Below are positions 48,654 through 60,054 of a stretch of DNA of 64,000 bases, piece by piece; positions within the stretch are counted from its first letter, which is position 1, and each line of letters opens with the position of its first letter. Below the pieces are notes generated by a model, which did no database searches, was not told where the DNA came from, and saw only the letters and a program-made list of their open reading frames with translations. Both the position numbers and the translations under genes were made by a program. The stretch comes from Rhabditoides inermis (lineage: Eukaryota; Nematoda; Chromadorea; Rhabditida; Rhabditidae): NCBI GenBank assembly GCA_963966185.1, contig CAWZYM010000118.1, positions 144,501 through 208,500 on the forward strand. The letters are read 5' to 3'.

Positions 48654-49093
48654 TATGAGCTGTCGACTCGCCCGGCTGCCCCTCTCCTGCAGTTGCCGTA
48701 CCAGGCTTCGCGGGGCGCGCGCGAGTCTCCGTCGCAGTCGAAGCCCTTGCTGCTGCCGATGCCGATGATGCCTGCTCACACGGGTCTGCCCATGCTGCCG
48801 TATCTGCCCTTCAATCCGCTCAGCAACTTCAACTCGCTGCACAGTGGGAGCGCGCGGTGAGGGCGGAGTGCGGGAAGAGAGAGGGAGATGAGAGGGGGGG
48901 GGGATCTGGTGAGAACCATATTTCCAGTCCTGCGCCGCTGTCGCTGCCGCCTCTGCCTGCGAATAACCGTCTGTCGTTGCCGTCGTCTCTGAAGCCGAGT
49001 GTGGCTCGCGAGCTCGACCTGGCTTCTCTCATCTTCCCCCCGCCCACTCCTTCCGGTATGGACAACCAGCCCCACCCCGATTCTCTCTTCTAA
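48654..49093 (+). pseudogene. Duplicated terminal exons of the 35-37 kb gene
   Basis: Exons at about 48654-48857 and 48928-49093 correspond to exons 9 and 10 of the upstream gene. Both splice sites, the reading frame and the stop are intact. Encoded changes are mild (ARESPSQSKPLLLPMPMM against TRDSLSQSKVLLPPMSMM; HPDSLF against RPESLF). Exons 1-8 are absent, so it is a partial copy unless it serves as alternative last exons. Confidence 0.7.
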
Positions 49094-49935
49094 ACGGGTA
49101 CCAGTTCAATTGAAATACATTTGCTCAGTTTGTTAACTTTGCCGTTTCCCCACCCCTGGTCTCTTGGTTGCATTGGTTGCTTGCATTACATTATCCTCGC
49201 GGTTACAGAGATTTTGTTTTTCCGAATTGGATACGTTGTTGAGTTTACATATTTTATTAGGTTGCAATACAAAAAATAAAGTTATTTTGGTTTATGCACG
49301 TTTGTGGTTTTTTTTCGAACCGCACCTTAGACACTCCTTACACACTAGCGAAAGTTGGCTTCGATTGTTTGTACGCTCTATGATTGGACCGTTGTCAGCA
49401 GATGATATAAGCTCGTAGTTGATATCGGACGATATAAGCTTGTTCACACTTTTTTCACACTTCATACATAAATGACGTGCTGGTTGAAAGTTTACGGGGT
49501 GAGTGAGAACAGAGGAGTGCGCGATATATTCATCTACAGTAATACTAAGGGCCTAAGAGAACTCAGCCGGTCAAATATGTTAACCGCAATTATAAGAGCA
49601 AAAACATGTCAATATCTTGTTATATCCAGTTGCCCAAACAAAAAGCAGAAAATTAATTTATCTGGCAAAGATGTTAGAATAATATAGGACATAGGATTCG
49701 ACATTGCAATCACAAACGTTCATCCATGACAAACAACATAATCATTCACATAAATAAAACAGGGATATATAATAGTAAATGCAATCATCTACAGTCATGT
49801 GACCATTATAGAAATCTAAAACAGTGAGAGCTTGAAGACAATGTACAGTAAAGATGTTATGACCTCGTAGTGGGGATAAGAGGATGCATGTGTGTGGGAA
49901 GATGGAGGCGAGAGATCCGAGAAGGTCGGGGTGCA
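49094..49935. other. Duplicated 3' spacer
   Basis: Counterpart of 37454-38084. It contains AATAAA at about 49275 and shared blocks such as GATTCGACATTGCAATCAC. No gene. Confidence 0.65.
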
Positions 49936-52822
49936 CTAGCATAGAGAGATCGTCTCCAGGCAGGCATCCACCTGAAAGCACAAGTTAACCGGACCAATCA
50001 CGTCGTTGTCCCTTCTCCGTAGTAAACCAATCATTCCCAAGAATCCAATGTCTTCAGCTAGGACCACCCACGTCGCCCCCCCCCCCTCCCGTACCTTCTC
50101 CATGAGCTGCGTCTCCATGTCCTCGACCACCTCAATGAGCGCCATGCGGAGCTGACTCGCCAGCGAATCGTCCTTCGACAACAGCTTCTTCGACACAAAC
50201 GCATACGTCTCACAGTCCTGAACACAACAATCTCAGTCAGTCTCCCTTCCCTCCTTCCATCTCCCTCACCTGCTTGAACTGCTGTTCGAGCTGTCTCTTC
50301 TTAGCGATGAACCTCTCCATCTGCACCTCACTCAGCGTCTCCAGCATCCGCTCCCTGCCCAGCATCTTCTCCAGCGTATTGTCTCCGGCGCCGCCCGTCG
50401 ACAGGGCAGACAGGCGCAGACCGCCCAGCTCCTCCTTCTTCTCCGGTCGCACGCCAGCAATCACCTGGTCTTGGAACTGCTTGAGGTCGGCAAAGACGCG
50501 GGCAGAGAGGGGGAAGCGGGAGGCGACGCCGCCGGACGCAGCCGCACTGCCACTCATCCTCTGCAGCACTGCCGGCAGGGGAGAGGCGACTGCAGCAGGG
50601 GCCACTGGGGTCGGAGCGACGGCCACCGATGCGGGTGCAGCTGCCACCGGAGTCTGCGGAGTTGCGATCGGCACAAACCTAAACGACGCACAATCAATAT
50701 CAATTACTAGAATTAGCCGCTTAACACTGAACTACTGTATGCTAAAACGATTCCAGGTAAGTGTTCAGTACCTGGCGGCAGGCTTGGGCTGAGTGGGCTG
50801 GGCTGCGAGTGCGGGCGGGGCGGGTGGCGGGGGAAGCACCGACACTGAAAGAGCAACCGAATCAATAAATGCAACTAGTCGAATAGCAAGATGTGGCACA
50901 CTGTTGCCAGTGCAATACAGTGACACGTAGAGGCTAGTGCCCAGAGGGGGGGGAGGCACCGCCCCCACTGACTCACCCACATACACACGTACACACCACC
51001 AATGGAAATGGAACACGGATAGGAAAGAGCTGGTCAGAGACACCGAGTAGTAGTCAGCCCCGAAACATTCATTCTCACGAATACTACAGCGACAAGGCAA
51101 AAGCAGCGAGCCAACTGGGCTGTCAAGTCAACCCTACACAGTTACGGTAAACCGCTAATGACTTTAGCTGTCGCTGTCGAAAACAAAGGCATCAAATTCA
51201 CCTGGCCAGCAGCTCATTTCGAACACGCGGCGTCAATAGAAAGGGGCTACCGTCGTCATGGGGACAATACTCTACTCTATCCACTATACAGATACAGACG
51301 AGAGATCGAAATACTGCAATTACATTCGCGCAAACCGAAAACCGATACCAGGTGCGCAATTGCACTATTCACACACCCGACTGTACATAGTCAGCGAGAG
51401 GAGGAGGGTGCAAGCACAAACAATCCGAATATACAACCAAGTCACCAGTCACCACACACCACTACCATTCACATCCATGCCCACCCTCAGTCTCCATCTC
51501 TTTCATAGTGTTCCCATCTCCATCAGTGGCGGTATCTGTGCCATTTGTGGGCGGAGGGGGCGGGAACAGCTCCTCTTCAATCCTCTCACCTTCAGCATTG
51601 CGCACCACGCGTTTCGGCATGTCATCGTCCTGCAAAGACCATGTCAACATAACATAAGCAAATGTTCCATTGTCAACGTACCGAGTTGAGTCCGACCTTG
51701 AAAGTCGTGTTGTGGATAATCTGTGCAGTGGGGTTGTGCTTGGTCTCAACGACCGGCGAGGATCGGACAGGCATTGGAGACTCCTCTAGGGTCACCACCA
51801 CGGGCGCCGGCTTGGGCAGGTTCACCTTGAGCTGCGGCGGAGGAGTCTTGGGCTGAAACAACAAAGGGATCAGTCCACATCAATCGATATTTAGCACTCA
51901 CCCCCACCTTGATCATATCGGCAGCCGGCGACGGCGACCGCTCCACAGACACATCCGAGCGAGGCGGCGAAAACGACTTGCCAGCTGCAACAATCAATCG
52001 ATAATCAACAGCCATCATCACTACACCCTCTCCTACTCCCACTCCCATCCCCTACTACCCACGCAAGCCAATCTGCACGCGTTCCTGCTCCTCTTCCTCC
52101 TCCTTGAGCCGGCGGTTCATGCGGGCAGTCCTGTCGCGCACCACCCGCTCCCTTTCCTCTTCTCGCTGCCGCTCCTTCTCCTTGAACCTCCGCGCCAGCT
52201 CGATCGCCCTCCGCTGCGCCTCTCCCAGTGCCGTGGCCAGCGCGTGCCGCTGCTCCTCCTTCATCTCCACAGCCACGTGGACAGGTGGTGCAGTGGAGCG
52301 TGTCCTTCTCAGCGCGTCCATGCCATTCGTGCCCGATTGCATCACACGCCGCACCTCCTCGCTCTGCAGCCACTCCAGCTCCGCCACGTCCACCTCCATA
52401 GAATCGGCATAGCCCACCCACGGAGTCGCCTGGTGGCCGCATTGCAGGGCAAAGTACGCGATGTGATCGTGGGGGTCGGGAAGGTCGGGCGAGTCGGGCA
52501 CCTGCCACACGTACTCGCGCTCCTCCACCTCCACCACGGGGCAGTCGGCGCTGCTGGGGCGGGACGAGTTGGAGCGGGGTGGGGAGGGCAGCTTCTCCTC
52601 GCGAGAGCCACGTCGCACATACGACGGCGCGTCCACACACGGTAGACGCAGCGGGGTCAGCTGGGCGTGCAGCACCGTCGCCGCCGCCTTGACCGTCTCC
52701 ACATCCAGGGCCGGCATCCACGACTTGCACTTGGGCGGGGTGAAGTCGGCATCAGGGGGTGGGGTGCCGGGCGGCGTGTGCGGACCGCGACGCACCCGCC
52801 CGTCCACCGGACACGGATCCAT
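49936..52822 (-). CDS. Proline-rich coiled-coil protein, unrecognised
   Basis: Eight exons: 52063-52822 (5' boundary at an acceptor, 52828/52829), 51902-51984, 51682-51852, 51485-51629, 50772-50844, 50270-50678, 50095-50217 and 49936-49971. About 599 aa from the ATG at 52822. Order: Pro-rich N terminus, a WQVPDSPDLPDPHDHIAYFA block, a long charged helix (ARRFKEKERQREEERERVV), Pro/Ser-rich repeats, an Ala/Pro stretch, then a conserved-looking helical end (NTLEKMLGRERMLETLSEVQ; SLASQLRMALIEVVEDMETQ). I do not know the family; nuclear scaffolding is a guess. The gene may continue upstream into the RRM-RS gene on the same strand, but the reading phases of the nearest exons do not match. The last two exons are duplicated at 38.1-38.2 kb. 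Confidence 0.7.
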
Positions 52823-52828
52823 CGGAGG

Positions 52829-54181
52829 CTGCATCGCCAGGCAGGCAAGAGGGGAGAGACCAGGGCAAGGACGCCACGCTAGATCGACGACGGGGCACGG
52901 CACTCACGCACACAGCATACACTGAACGAGACACGTCCACTCAATCGATACTCGCTCAACGGATATGCTAATCGAGACACGCGGCAGCGGCCGAAACGTG
53001 CACAATCAACAACAACACGGAAGTGCAAATGGCAAATGAAAAGGAAGAAGCAAGGGCACAGAGTGGAGAGAGCAGATGGCTACTGTCGACTGACGGACGG
53101 GCTCACAGAATGCCACGTGTGTGAGTGGGTCTCCAGAGAAACGCACGCGCGCGCGCCACGACAGTCAAAGAGAGGGGGGAGGGCCATCCATCCATCCGAT
53201 ACACTGTGCGACGTGGTATATGCTAATCAAGGGGCGCACGCGAGTTGGCAACCAAGCATTGGAGCAACGCGACAGGAGAGCACAGAATGAGAGAGAGAGA
53301 GAGAAAGAGAGAGAAGCGGCAACACAATCAGCTAATCAACAGCAACGCAATACGCAAGACTCACCCTCCTAACCACATCTATCTACCTACAACAATTTCG
53401 CTCTAGAGCCCGCTCGAAACACCTGTCACAGCGAACGCTCGTTCTCTCTTTCTCTTTCTCTCGCACGGTAGGCATGTACAAAAATCTCCCTTTTTACTCG
53501 AGACAATTCCAAATTGTCATATTTACAGGTGTGTCGCCGTGGCAGTCAGCTGTAAACGAGCTACGCCGCCCAGTTTCCGTCTCTATGAGCTCCACTATCA
53601 ATAATGAGGCACACACACACAAGATAGGCTCGACTGATAAGACCTGAGTGGAGAGAGAGAGGACAGTATCGCAACATGACAAGAGAGAGAAGCGATTGTC
53701 AGGAGAGCAGCGACAACCACAACAGTGCGGGCGGATCACAGTGGACACGCGATATCACCCGGCTCACATGGAAAAGGTGAGAGAAGGATTGAGAAATTGA
53801 GATGGAAGACAGCGCCACCTCTGCACCGGCTTATCACAGCGGACCGAGCACCGGTCGCGGCGGCAGCGGGTCTGATTGGCGACAAAAGGCGCCACACTGC
53901 GGGGTGTGCCACCGTTCATCGATCCCATCAGCTATCCCTTCGCACACGAATGCCGAGAGCCACGAGTCGACCGCTTCTTGCCCTTCCAACCCCCCGCGGG
54001 AGAACGCGTCGCAGACACTGCCCGGCCACACAGTCAACAGCCAACGCCCATACAGTACCGACACACCCAAGCGAACGGCACACGTGCAGAAACCGCAAAT
54101 GGCACGTATCCCCTTTCTTGCAGCTGGCAGTTGAGAGTCGATCGATCGATATCACTCACTACAGTATCCTGTGCCACTCAC
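52829..54181. other. Spacer or long intron between two minus-strand genes
   Basis: 1.35 kb without a supported exon. It could be an intron if the RRM-RS and proline-rich parts are one gene: the upstream exon ends in phase 1 and the downstream exon starts in phase 0, so an extra exon would be required. Confidence 0.45.
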
Positions 54182-55716
54182 CAGCCTTCTTGCTCCTCTT
54201 GCGAGTGCTCCTCTCCTCTTCCTCGCTCACATCCTCGGAGCGACTGCGCGAGTCGGAACGGCTGCGGCTGTAGCTCCTCTTGGAGTGCTTCCTGCAAATC
54301 AATCGATATCAATCGATACACGCCCGTCATCGCACCTCTTCTTGGTGCGCTTCTCCTTGCGTGAGCGTCGCTCGTCCTTCTCCTCGTCCGATGGTAGCTC
54401 TCCCTCGCTGCGGTCTCCGCTGGCCGATCGGGAGCGGGACACGCGGCGCGCCTTCTTGTGCTTCTTGTCCTTCTTGGCGCGGCGCTTGTCCCTCTTCTCC
54501 CTGTCGACGCTGCTCTCTCGCTTCTCGTCGGGCGTCCTCTCGCGGGACACGCTCACGCGGGAGGCGCTGCGGCTGCGCGAGCGGGAGCGGGACGAGCGCG
54601 AGGCAGAGCGGGAGCGGCTGCGGCTCCTGCTGCGGGACGAGGAGCGGCTGCGCGAGCGAGAGGAGCGGTCCTTGTCGCTCTCCCTCTCCCTTCGCTTGCC
54701 GCCCTCGTAGTGGCGCACCGGCCCGCCGCCCCGGTTGTAGCCGCCGCGGTTGTTGAACCCTCCGCGGCCCATACCACGTCCACGCCCGTTCTGCATCGCC
54801 TGCAAACCATTTTCGTCAGTGGAATCAATCGATACTAATCGATACCCACCTGATAGCTGGCGTAGCGGCGGATATCCTTGAACCACTGCAGGTCGACGCG
54901 GTGGCCCAGAATCTCACCATCGCTGCCATACCTAGAAAGCTGGTCGATATCAATCGATACTCGATCGAGATCCGGTACCTGCTCATGCACAGCTTGGCGT
55001 CCTCGCGGGTCTCGAATCGGACGGCGACAAAGAGACGCGAGCGGTCGGGGGTGGCCTTGACGAAATCAAACGAGCACGGCCCGATGCGGTCCTCGAAGAA
55101 ATCGCTGCAAGTAGACGATGATAGAGGGGAAGGAGAGAGGAGGGACACACACACACTCCGATCATGCACGGCTACACTTACCCACGCTCACAACACAATC
55201 AACAATCATCGAGGTGGTATTTTCGATTCCCGTATTACGGCACTTGGCCAACGTAGAGCAGCAATCCAGGGACAATCAGTATAGTTCAATAGGAATCAAT
55301 TAATCAATCATCATCACTTTTAGAATAGCTGCAAAGATTGAATTGATAAAGTGTCGATAATGTATACGGGGCAAGCTGAAATGCGAATTATGCGGACGTG
55401 GACAATGGAAGCAGTGCCCTTGTAAAACGTGAGAGAAAATGGATTGGCGCAATGAACGGATAGGTGGCTCACCGGATCTCCTCGCTAGTCATATCTCCGG
55501 GCAGGCCGCGAATGAACACGGCATGCTTAGACTCGGGCACATCATCCTCATTAATACGATGGAAGGGCCTAGACGGACCACTGTTAGGGATGAGCGTCGG
55601 CCCAGTCCTGTGACGCACCTGCGATATCCGCCGCCTCCGCCGCCGCCGTTGTTGTATCCGCCGCCGCCTCCTCCCTCGTAGGTACTGGTGTTGTGGTATC
55701 CGTTGTCGTAACTCAT
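54182..55716 (-). CDS. RRM and RS-domain splicing-type RNA-binding protein
   Basis: Six exons: 55619-55716, 55473-55580, 54979-55104, 54850-54931, 54336-54799 and 54182-54291. A Gly-rich N terminus precedes one RRM (residues about 48-130) with RNP2 HAVFIRGLP and RNP1 RLFVAVRF. After WFKDIRRYASYQ comes an RGG-like stretch (GRGRGMGRGGFNNRGG), then a long RS domain, KKDKKHKKARRVSRSRS and further acidic/RS repeats. This is the layout of nuclear SR-related proteins that act in pre-mRNA splicing. The sixth exon ends in phase 1 at a good GTGAGT donor. Either another exon follows or the frame reads through to a TAG ten codons later. Codons are very GC-rich. The specific orthologue is not identified. 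Confidence 0.8.
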
Positions 55717-56741
55717 ATTCGGTACTGCTCACTGAATGCCACCTGAACACGAGACTCGAATGGCGATGGTGGAATGACACTCGACCGCCGCGACCGACGA
55801 CGAGCTATGCTAATTGAAATTCGAGTCGAGTTGCGGAAACTCGATCAACATGCGCCATGGCACGGCAAACGGATACGCCTTTTTATGCAAACAACAGATA
55901 CACGCTGGAAAGCTGGAATCTCGAATTTTGGCAAGTGAACTGAAACCAAGGACTGTTTAGGAGCGGTTGTGAGTGCTGAAAACAGAGATGGATCGATTGA
56001 ATGGAGAGGAGAAGGCATGCAACGCGATAACAAGCCCGCGACAAATGCCACGCATGGGAGATGGACGATGCACAAACACAACGATAAGAGAGCCAATTGC
56101 AAAACGGAGTGGTGAAAATATACCATGATACTGTATACATTTCGAATGCACGAGGTGCGAATGCAATTTACGGCTGCGATACGTGGCAGCAGTCAGCAGA
56201 CTCGAATGAATAAGCGAAGCCGCAGCTGCGGGAGAGAAAAGAGGAATAGAGAGAACGCAACGCGGCAGAAACACAGAGAGGACACAGTATGTGTTGCCAT
56301 GCGACTGTACGATGTTCTTTTTGTTGAAACCAGGAAAAGCCAGAGAATATAGGAACAAATATGGAAAACCGAATCGAAACAGATCGAGTTTGTTGAAGAT
56401 TGCAGGACAACAAAAAAAGAAGAAAATACCACAACAAAAACGCAAGGTCGGCGCAGCAGAGACCATACTTCGACCATCTATATGGGTTAGGTTTCACATA
56501 GCAGAAGAAAGAACACACCAGACTAGGTAATGAATGCAGTAGACAGTCGAATGATCGAGTCCGACGAGGCGAGGCGAAAGAAACGAGGCCATCGCAAACA
56601 ATTGTGCACATGGCAATCGATCGTGCAACACGCAGCCAATTAGAAGAAACCACACTATCACCTTACGCGACCAGCTGACATAATTTGCATCGCTGTTTTT
56701 CGTGTTTTATCGTTACTTGGTGCTTACTAGTGGTTTTCCAG
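55717..56741. promoter_or_regulatory. Divergent upstream region (RRM-RS gene and SPRYD7)
   Basis: About 1 kb between divergent starts, ending on the right at a TTTTCCAG acceptor that directly precedes the SPRYD7 ATG. No discrete element or gene recognised. Confidence 0.45.
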
Positions 56742-57876
56742 ATGTCGTCGTTGCTGGCCACTCTTCTGTCGCCGTTCTCGCAGTGCCTCGACTGCATCCA
56801 GGGGCCGAGCTTCGCTGCCCAGTCCAGCTACGCGCAGTTCAAGAACGAGCAGAAGAAGGTGCGACTTGACGCCACCAAGATGGGTGAGTGATTGGCATAT
56901 TACTTATCATTTGATTGATTGATGAATGTTGCAGGGAAGGAGGTCGTGATTCTGAAGGAGGGAGAGCGCATCTGTGGTACGGGAGGCGCGATCGCCACCA
57001 CTTCAATCGAACAGAACAAGGGATACTTCCAAGTCAACATCCAGCAGACAGGTAAGATTCTTATCTTATGTAAAGGCTTCATTCAATGATGTTATTTTAT
57101 TGCGTTACCTGCTTCGTCTGCTTATTTGCACTACGAGTGGTGAGAGTCACACAAGCTATAATGATTATGTAATACGGATTGAAAGCAGAAGATTAAACTA
57201 TTCAACTTTTGCAACTGTTCCAACTAACTCCTTTTTCTTTGCAGGCGTGTGGGGAGTGGGTCTGGCGTCGGCGCAGGCTTGTCTCGATGACGCCCCAGTC
57301 ACAGCCCATTTCTGGGGAGTGCGCGAGTCGGGAGACGTGTACGCCAATGGACAGCTGGTCGCCAAGCTAGACAAGCCCATCGACGAGGGAGACTCCATCG
57401 TGGGTCGTCCAGCTCTCTCTCTCTCTCTCTCTCTCCCTTCTCCCTCCCTCCCTACCTCCCTCCTTCCCTCCCACCCTCCCTCCCTTCCTCCCTCCCTCCC
57501 TCCCTCCCTCCCTCCCTCCCTCCCTCCCTCCCTCCCTCCCTCCCTCCCTCCCTCCCTCTTGTCTCCTTCTCCTCTTATCAAACAAATTAATCGTTCTTGC
57601 AGGGCGTGTGCTACGATCACGTTGAGCTGCGTCTTCTCGTGAACGGAGAGCCCGCCATCCCCACAGTCTCCAATGTCAAGGGACCGGTGAGTGGCCGGTC
57701 TCCGATTGTTGCTGGCGCCTTTCCACCGCTTTGCATATTGAATAATTTATACCTGTCAGGTGTTTCCGTGCATCTACGTGGACGACAGCGCTATTCTGGA
57801 CGTCAAGTTCAAGAGCTTCTCCTACCCGGCGCCCGACGGATACGGAGAAATTCTCATCGAGCAGACGCTACTGTAG
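56742..57876 (+). CDS. spryd7: SPRY domain-containing protein 7
   Basis: Five exons: 56742-56883, 56935-57051, 57245-57399, 57603-57686 and 57760-57876, giving 204 aa. Almost the whole protein is one SPRY domain. It shares many blocks with human SPRYD7 (CLLD6) as remembered: VILKEGERICGTGGAIA, EQNKGYFQVNIQQTGVWGVG, EGDSIGVCYDHVELRL, VNGEPAI, IYVDDSAILDVKF and the end ILIEQTLL. Size is close to the vertebrate protein. SPRY domains bind peptides; the cellular role of this one is unknown. ATG directly follows a TTTTCCAG acceptor (trans-splicing). The intron after exon 3 is filled with (CT)n and (CCCT)n. Confidence 0.93.
57415..57560. repeat. (CT)n then (CCCT)n array in SPRYD7 intron
   Basis: Pyrimidine-only tract of about 145 bp, the complement type of the GGGA array at 2186-2275. 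The complementary strand has regular G-triplets. Confidence 0.9.
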
Positions 57877-58204
57877 GTGCGTGTTTCTTCCATCTTTGTC
57901 TTGTTTACCTGCCTCTCCCCTAGCTTCCATTGGCGTGTGAAAAAATTGTCTATTGCAAAATCCTATATCAGTTATCAGTGACTGGTTCTGTTTACTCACT
58001 GCATTATCTGTATCACCTATCTATCACTTATTGTCTCTATTCCTGGTGCGTAGACCCCTTCTAGTCAGCAATCCACACACATTCCACTATCGGTTTCACA
58101 ATACTGCTTTGTTGTGATTAATGTATGATATAAGATATCAATCGAGATAAAACTGCTATCACATTGTTCCATGGAATACTCGGAGGAGGAGGGGTGTGGA
58201 TTTA

Positions 58205-59794
58205 TCACGCGGTCATATTCCACCAGGCGGCTTGGGTGAAGTTGTCGCCGATGAGCCTTTCGAATGTGTCTCCGGAAAGGGGACGCAGACCCGGCACGAA
58301 TGCGAGCGGCTCCCTGAAAGGGCGATCAGTCTCTTTGGAAGATATTTCGAAATGTTTGGGGGTTAATTATTTCGAAGGCAATTCAGTATTCTCTTTCGAA
58401 AGATTCGCTTTCACAATCGGATCGCACCTGTAGTTTTTTTTTATTTATTTTCGAAATCGGAAGAGTTCGAGGGTTTTTCGAAAGCAATCCCAATGAGTTT
58501 CGAAGGCAGTGTTTTGAAGAGACAGCTTGATTTACTCTATCATACAATCGTATCGCACCTGTAGTCATATAGAGCGGGCGCCTTGCTGATGATGAGTATG
58601 CTACCGACAGTGTTCACCACACTGAACACTATCAGAGCGACACGGTCGATCACGTTAGCCACGAACGACCAGTCGGACGACACCTGGAGCGGACCCCCCC
58701 CCCCCTCTCTCTCCATCTCTCTCCCTCCCTCTCTCTCTCCCCACCTGGTCCTCCTTTTCCATCGCTCTGAATTGGTCGGCGATGAACGCGACGTTGACGG
58801 TCATCCGGCGGATCAGGTCGGTGTGCATGCCTGAATACAATCATCTACCTCACTGGCAGATCGAATACAGCACTCTAATCATCTGGTTGTCTTCTATTTC
58901 TGCGATTCATATTAAACGCGCGATTGCGAGAGTAGAACTATGGAATGGATGACGCACCCCTGTTCTCTGCGAGTTTCCGCAGCCGCATCCGTCCCAGCTG
59001 GATCTCCTTGATGTCTGTGACGTGCGCGTACCACGAGTTGCGGCGGGAACACGGCTGCGACGGCACTGCCGACGCCTCTGACACAGACGAAGGATGAGAG
59101 GGAGACAAGAATAGGGATAGTCACTCACCAGAGTTGGATGTGCTGTCATCGAGCACTGCCTCGGCGGGTTTGAGCCACAGATACTTTGGCAGGGTGACGA
59201 TGAATACGGTGTGCACCCAGCGAGGCATCGGGTGCGACCGGCCGTCCCTCAAACAAACAATTTAATATTTAATGTGGCCATGGTAAAACACGCTCCTGAG
59301 TGCCGCAGCATTGTTCAATGCACGGTTCTATCTGTGGTCTCGAACATCTAGTCTCTCACCGTCGGTATATGTTGAGTGAGACAACGGATAGTAGGATGGA
59401 CATGGAGACGAGGCACATGGTGAACATGAGGTACTTGCCGATCAGAGGGATCACCAGGGAGGTGGGTGGAATGATGTCGATCAACACTGGAAGAGAACCA
59501 CGTCTCGGAATCCGTTCAGGTGCCGTCTCTTCTCTCTTCGTAAGAAAACTCGAAAATGTTCGAAGGGAGGCTATTCGTGAGTATTCCGGAAAAGTTTTTT
59601 CAGGACAATTCGAAAGAGGCGGAAGTGGATTGAAAGGGAATCGGGAGCGTTTGAAAGATACTGACTGCCAGTGTAATAGTTACCTAGATAGAAGACGGTG
59701 AGCGCGACGAGGACCGAAATGGAGAAGGTGGTCTTGTGCTCGACGGGCGGGATGTAGAAGACGAACGTCGTCAGGATGGCTGTGAAATCATATT

Positions 59795-59851
<57 letters not shown>

Positions 59852-59992
59852 CTCCTCACCGATCAGCATGCAGGGTATGACGAGATTGACCGTGTAGAAC
59901 AGTGTCTTTCTACGCAGTTGAAGATCAAATGTGACATCGATGTAGAATTCCTGACCTAAACAAGAAGAAGGTGAGTCAGAGAGGGAGAGAGA

Positions 59993-60054
<62 letters not shown>

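Larger units (their letters stand above)
48591..50137. repeat. Right copy of the direct repeat flanking the island
   Basis: Begins GGCCAGGATCAAGGGGTGAG and matches 36934-38217 in order and orientation. It is longer than the left copy because of insertions such as 49300-49360 and 49420-49560. At its right end the match passes smoothly into the intact minus-strand gene. Confidence 0.9.

Noticed and set aside
52005..52730. 241-codon minus-strand frame overlapping the proline-rich gene
   Set aside because: Shadow frame of the GC-rich exon 52063-52822; the other frame continues through all downstream exons in phase.
53725..54710. Long plus-strand frames opposite the RRM-RS gene
   Set aside because: Antisense of Arg/Ser-rich codons stays open by composition; no splice structure or domain.
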